Shown here piece after piece: positions 60,751 to 64,000 of a stretch of 64,000 nt of DNA (position 1 is the stretch's first letter; each line of letters starts with the position of its first letter). The notes under the pieces were generated by a model. The model had not been told where the DNA came from. It worked only from the letters and a program-made list of their open reading frames with translations, and did not search any database. The stretch covers positions 87,226 to 151,225 of the forward strand of contig NZ_JARVKY010000023.1 of NCBI RefSeq assembly GCF_029813785.1. Reading direction: 5' to 3'. The position numbers and the translations under genes are program-made. Source of the DNA: Streptomyces sp. DH41. GTDB taxonomy: Bacteria > Actinomycetota > Actinomycetes > Streptomycetales > Streptomycetaceae.

Positions 60751-61923
60751 TCAAGCCAAAAGCCCCCGCAACGGAAACACCGCCCGCCGAGCCGCCACCA
60801 CCGCCTGGTCCAACCGATCCGCGGGGTCGTACCCCGCCTCCCACGACGCCCACCCCACCGGCCACCGCCCATCGGTCATCCGCATCGGCCCCAGCTGCCG
60901 CGTCCGCGCGAACACCTCCTGCCGCCACCCCTCCGGAATCACCGTCTCCGGCTCCACCGGCCGTCCCGCCGCGATCCCCACCAGATGGGTCCACGACCGC
61001 GGCACCACATCCACCACGGCGTATCCGCCACCCCCCAGCGCCACCCACCGCCCCCCGGCGTACTCGTGCGCCAGCTCATGGCACGCCACCTGCACCGCCC
61101 GCTGCGCGTCCAGCGACACCGCCAGATGGGCGAGCGGGTCCTCGAAGTGCGTGTCCGCCCCGTGCTGCGTCACCAGTACCTGCGGCCGGAAGTCCGCGAT
61201 CACCTCCGGCACCACCGCGTGGAACGCCCGCAGCCACCCCGCGTCCCCGGTCCCCGCCGGCAGCGCGACGTTCACCGCCGACCCCTCCGCACAGTCCGCC
61301 CCGGTCTCCTGCGGCCACCCGGTCTGCGGGAACAGCGTCGCCGGATGCTCGTGCAGCGAGACCGTCAGAACCCGCGGGTCCTCCCAGAACGCCGCCTGCA
61401 CCCCGTCCCCGTGATGCACGTCCACATCCACGTACGCGACCCGCTCGGCCCCCAGCTCCAACAGCCGGGCGATCGCCAGCGCCGCGTCGTTGTACACGCA
61501 GAATCCCGAAGCCGCGCCCGGCATCGCGTGATGCAGCCCGCCGGAGAAGTTCACCGCGTGCGGCGCGTCCCCCCGCCACACCGCCTCCGCCGCCCCGACC
61601 GACTGCCCGGCGATCAGCGCGGACACCTCGTGCATCCCCGCGAACGCCGGATCGTCGATCGTCCCCAGCCCGTACGACCCGTCCGCCGCCCCCGGATCCA
61701 CCGACGCCGCCTTCACCGCGTCGATGTAGTCCTCCCGGTGGACGAGCCGCAGCGTCGACTCCCCGGCCGGCCGCGCCGCGACGACCTCCAGCTCCCGGTC
61801 GAGCCCCAGGGCACCGACCAGTCGTCGCGTCAGGGCGAGCCGGACCGGATCCATCGGATGCTCCGGACCGAAGTCATAGCCCGTTACTGCCTCGTCCCAC
61901 ATCAGCTGTGCGCGGCCGCTCAT
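60751..61923 (-). CDS. acuC: AcuC-type acetoin utilization protein (histone deacetylase fold)
   Basis: 390-residue zinc deacetylase of the AcuC / class I HDAC family. The active-site pattern is clear: NFSGGLHHAMPG (paired His), YVDVDVHHGDGVQ (metal ligands Asp and His), SLHEHPATLFP, and LVTQHGADTHFEDPLAHL. It is expected to remove acetyl groups from proteins, such as acetyl-CoA synthetase. ATG 61923 gives MSGRAQLMW; 61932 is also possible. It overlaps the 3' end of the MFS gene by about 50 bases and is read from the same strand. Confidence 0.93.
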   Translation of the reverse strand: MSGRAQLMWDEAVTGYDFGPEHPMDPVRLALTRRLVGALGLDRELEVVAARPAGESTLRLVHREDYIDAVKAASVDPGAADGSYGLGTIDDPAFAGMHEVSALIAGQSVGAAEAVWRGDAPHAVNFSGGLHHAMPGAASGFCVYNDAALAIARLLELGAERVAYVDVDVHHGDGVQAAFWEDPRVLTVSLHEHPATLFPQTGWPQETGADCAEGSAVNVALPAGTGDAGWLRAFHAVVPEVIADFRPQVLVTQHGADTHFEDPLAHLAVSLDAQRAVQVACHELAHEYAGGRWVALGGGGYAVVDVVPRSWTHLVGIAAGRPVEPETVIPEGWRQEVFARTRQLGPMRMTDGRWPVGWASWEAGYDPADRLDQAVVAARRAVFPLRGLLA

Positions 61924-63127
61924 GCCCGCCACCGTATCGGTCCGCTTCGGCCTCGAACGACCTGGCGTACACGACCGTCACCAGCACCAACACCATCGGT
62001 ACGAGCATGGCCCCGCGATAGCTCCAGGCATCCCCGAGCGCCCCCACCAAGGGCGAACCGATCAGGAACCCCACGTAGTTGAAGACATTGAGCCGCGCCA
62101 CCGCGGCATCGGACGCCCCGGGACGGCCGTCCCGCTCGGCGGCGAGCCGCCCGGCCGCCGCGAACGTCTGCGGCACCAGCACACACAACCCCAGCCCGAG
62201 CAGGGTGAACCCGAGCATCCCCACCCACGCCCCCGGCGCCCCCGCCACCACGGCGAACCCACCCGCCGCGACAACAGCTCCGCCCCGCACCACCGCCACG
62301 GCCCCGAACCGCCGCACCCCGAGGTCCCCGACGGCCCGCCCCACCAGCGTGGTCACCATGTACACGTTGTACGGCACGGTGGCCAGCTGCTCCGAACCCC
62401 CCAGCACGTCCTGCAGATACTTCGCGCTCCAGTTGGAGACGGTCGAGTCCCCGATGTACGCGAACGTCATCACCAGGCACAGCGGCAACAACACCTTCAA
62501 CCCGACGCCCGCGCCCAACGCCTCCCGCGGCCCCTCAGCCCCGGCCGCCCCACCAGCCCTGCCCCCGCCATCCCCGTCGACGTACCACCGGCTTCCCACC
62601 AGCGCGGCTGGCAACAGCACCACCACGACCGGCAGATACAGCACCCACAACGCCAGGTCCCAGTGCGCCCCCACCCACGCCAGCGAGGCCCCCAGAATCC
62701 CGCCCAGGCTGTACGTCGCGTGAAACCCCAGCATGATGCTGCGCCCGTACGACCGCTGCAGGCTCACCCCGAGCATGTTCATCGACGCGTCCAGCGCGCC
62801 CACGGCCAGCCCGAAGGCGGCCAGCGCGACGGCCAGCACCGCCACCCGGTCCCCCGCTCCGACTCCGAGCAGCGCCAGGAGCACCACGGGCTGGGACCAA
62901 CGCAGCAGCCGACTCGGCCGCACCCTCCGCACCAGACGCCCGGTCGCCACACTCCCGACGCCGGCCAGGACCGGTACGGCGGCCAGGAAGACGGGCAGCA
63001 ACGCGTCGGAGACGCCGTACCGGTCCTGGATGGCCGGGATGCGCGTCACCAGCAGAGCGAAGGCGACGCCCTGGGCGAAGAACCCGAACGCCAACGAGAC
63101 CCTGCCGCGCCGCAGCACATCAGTCAT
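61874..63127 (-). CDS. major facilitator superfamily transporter
   Basis: 417-residue membrane protein with about 12 hydrophobic helices in two halves. The start LRRGRVSLAFGFFAQGVAFALLVTRIPAIQ, the loop motif VRRVRPSRLL, and the central cytoplasmic loop rich in Gly and Ala (about residues 195-215) fit the MFS, YbjJ-like branch. The substrate is unknown; drug or sugar efflux are possible. The last 50 bases overlap the acuC gene downstream, so the two are coupled. Confidence 0.9.
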   Translation of the reverse strand: MTDVLRRGRVSLAFGFFAQGVAFALLVTRIPAIQDRYGVSDALLPVFLAAVPVLAGVGSVATGRLVRRVRPSRLLRWSQPVVLLALLGVGAGDRVAVLAVALAAFGLAVGALDASMNMLGVSLQRSYGRSIMLGFHATYSLGGILGASLAWVGAHWDLALWVLYLPVVVVLLPAALVGSRWYVDGDGGGRAGGAAGAEGPREALGAGVGLKVLLPLCLVMTFAYIGDSTVSNWSAKYLQDVLGGSEQLATVPYNVYMVTTLVGRAVGDLGVRRFGAVAVVRGGAVVAAGGFAVVAGAPGAWVGMLGFTLLGLGLCVLVPQTFAAAGRLAAERDGRPGASDAAVARLNVFNYVGFLIGSPLVGALGDAWSYRGAMLVPMVLVLVTVVYARSFEAEADRYGGGHERPRTADVGRGSNGL

Positions 63128-63187
63128 GGCGGCGAGCGTAGGACCCCGGCCTACCCCTGGATAGATCCGGCCGAAGATGAATTCCGC

Positions 63188-63850
63188 TCAGCTTCGGGGC
63201 GTGCCCTGCACGAGCAGGTCGGCCAACTCCCCCATGTCGCCGAAGAGACGGGTGGCCCCAGCGAGCCTCGCGGCCGGTGTCATCGCGGTGAACCCGTACA
63301 CGTCCATCCCGGCCGCGACGGCTGCCCGCACTCCGAGCGGGCTGTCCTCGATCACGACGCACCGCTCGGGCGCGACGCCCATCCGCTCGGCCGCGTGCAG
63401 GAACAGATCGGGGGCCGGCTTCCCCCGCCCCACGTCCTGGGAACTGAAGATCCGCTCGTCGTCGAACAACCGGTCCAGCCCGGTCTTCCGGTGCCCCACC
63501 CGAATCCGCTCGTGACTCCCGGAGGAGGCGACGCAGTACGCCACCCCGTCCGCCGCGAGCTTCTCCAGCACGCCGATCACCCCGGACACCGGCTCCAGCT
63601 CCCGTTCGAAGGCGGCGAACACCCGCCTGTGGAAGACGTCGTCGAAGTCCTCGGGCAGCCGCCGCCCCGTCCGCTCCAGGACGAGGTCGTGCACCCGGTG
63701 CATCGCCCCACCCATGTAGTCCCGAAGAGAGTCGTCGTACGACGTCGGGTGCCCCAGCTCGGTCAGGTAGCCGGCCAGGTGCCGGTTGGAGATCGGCTCG
63801 CTGTCGACGAGGACGCCGTCGTTGTCGAAGATAACCAGGTCGTAGCGCAT
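63188..63850 (-). CDS. HAD family hydrolase (phosphoglucomutase/phosphatase-like)
   Basis: 220-residue HAD subfamily IA phosphatase: nucleophile motif LVIFDNDGVLVDSEP (Asp-x-Asp with Asn before Asp), cap region, motif II VASSGSHERI, Lys in DVGRGKPAPDLFL, and motif IV VIEDSPLGVRAAVAAG. The substrate is not known; relatives act on sugar phosphates or phosphoglycolate. It lies just downstream of the 5S rRNA gene and its terminator, in the same direction. ATG 63850 is immediately before an AAAGACAG-rich stretch. Confidence 0.93.
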   Translation of the reverse strand: MRYDLVIFDNDGVLVDSEPISNRHLAGYLTELGHPTSYDDSLRDYMGGAMHRVHDLVLERTGRRLPEDFDDVFHRRVFAAFERELEPVSGVIGVLEKLAADGVAYCVASSGSHERIRVGHRKTGLDRLFDDERIFSSQDVGRGKPAPDLFLHAAERMGVAPERCVVIEDSPLGVRAAVAAGMDVYGFTAMTPAARLAGATRLFGDMGELADLLVQGTPRS

Positions 63851-63881
63851 ACAAAGACAGTAAACGCGCCAGTAAACGCAG

Positions 63882-63913
63882 AAAACCCCGCACCGTTCCC
63901 GGTGCGGGGTTTT
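63882..63913 (-). terminator. rRNA operon terminator
   Basis: Perfect 13-bp inverted repeat AAAACCCCGCACC / GGTGCGGGGTTTT with a 6-base loop, right after the 5S rRNA 3' end on the minus strand; read that way it ends in a T-run, a textbook intrinsic terminator. Confidence 0.92.
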
Positions 63914-63925
63914 CTCGCAATGATT

Positions 63926-64000
63926 GTTCGGCGGCGTCCTACTCTCCCACAGGGTCCCCCCTGCAGTACCATCGGCGCTGTAAGGCTTAGCTTCCGGGTT
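63926..64000 (-). rRNA. rrf: 5S ribosomal RNA, 3' part (partial)
   Basis: The complement of 64000 to 63926 reads as the second half of 5S rRNA: AACCCGGAAGCTAAGCC, then GCGCCGATGGTACTGCAG, then GGGAGAGTAGGACGCCGCC near the end. The gene is cut by the window edge; its 5' half and the 23S and 16S genes lie beyond. It is followed by a terminator. Confidence 0.95.

Overview
The window is very GC-rich (third codon positions almost all G or C), with frequent GTG starts, strong GGAGG-type ribosome sites and many Gly/Ala/Arg-rich proteins. It carries the developmental sigma factor gene bldN with its anti-sigma gene rsbN, a Rex-controlled hem operon, a class I LysRS gene beside argS, and the end of an rRNA operon. 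This is chromosomal core DNA of a Streptomyces species. Gene order from argS/lysS through rex-hemACD to bldN agrees with what I remember of the S. coelicolor SCO33xx region, though no comparison was run. I see no prophage, CRISPR array, biosynthetic cluster or complete insertion sequence. Transfer-like features are limited to two small non-coding inverted-repeat (MITE-like) elements, two gene relics and several tandem repeats.

Layout. 0.2-8.4 kb: alkyl sulfatase; a His-rich DUF4396 membrane protein behind a CsoR/CstR-type operator; an ene-reductase with a decayed TetR gene; GNAT acetyltransferase; secreted protein; WYL regulator divergent from a VOC protein; AlkZ-like winged-helix protein. 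8.4-15.7 kb: a two-gene operon of flotillin plus a 1744-residue AAA ATPase. 16.3-22.0 kb: AgcS-type symporter, periplasmic-binding-like protein, a 346-bp minisatellite and a two-component system. 22.1-26.4 kb: FMN reductase/LLM oxidoreductase pair, YnfA, SDR, RtcB. 26.6-33.8 kb: two DUF3558 lipoproteins, DUF2637 protein, lysS and argS. 33.9-40.9 kb: secreted peptidoglycan-binding protein, three membrane-anchored XRE regulators, arylamine NAT, aminotransferase, DUF4232 lipoprotein. 40.9-45.9 kb: hemB, a MarR fragment, YdeI-like protein, a nitroreductase-hemerythrin fusion behind a 4-bp microsatellite, and a TetR/quinone oxidoreductase divergon. 45.9-52.1 kb: MITE, a lipoprotein with a phage tail-tube-like domain, then rex-hemA-hemC-hemD read on the minus strand. 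52.3-59.5 kb: glutaredoxin, HAD phosphatase, bldN-rsbN, acyltransferase, epimerase, a 32-residue ribosomal protein and a small HTH protein. 59.5-64 kb: phosphatase-like protein, AcuC, MFS transporter, HAD hydrolase and the 3' end of a 5S rRNA.

How parts work together. rex, hemA, hemC and hemD overlap by 4 nt each and are preceded by a Rex operator, so tetrapyrrole synthesis is tied to the NADH/NAD ratio; hemB lies 5 kb away. BldN is countered by RsbN, whose gene has a candidate sigma-BldN promoter, giving a feedback loop. Several operators can be read next to the genes they should control (Rex, TetR, WYL, MarR-like, CsoR-like).

Most interesting: the tail-tube-like (T4 gp19/Hcp-type) lipoprotein at 46.1-46.7 kb with no injection-system genes nearby; the flotillin/giant ATPase module; and the membrane-bound XRE regulators, one with an extracytoplasmic peptidoglycan-binding domain, divergent from a secreted protein built of similar repeats.
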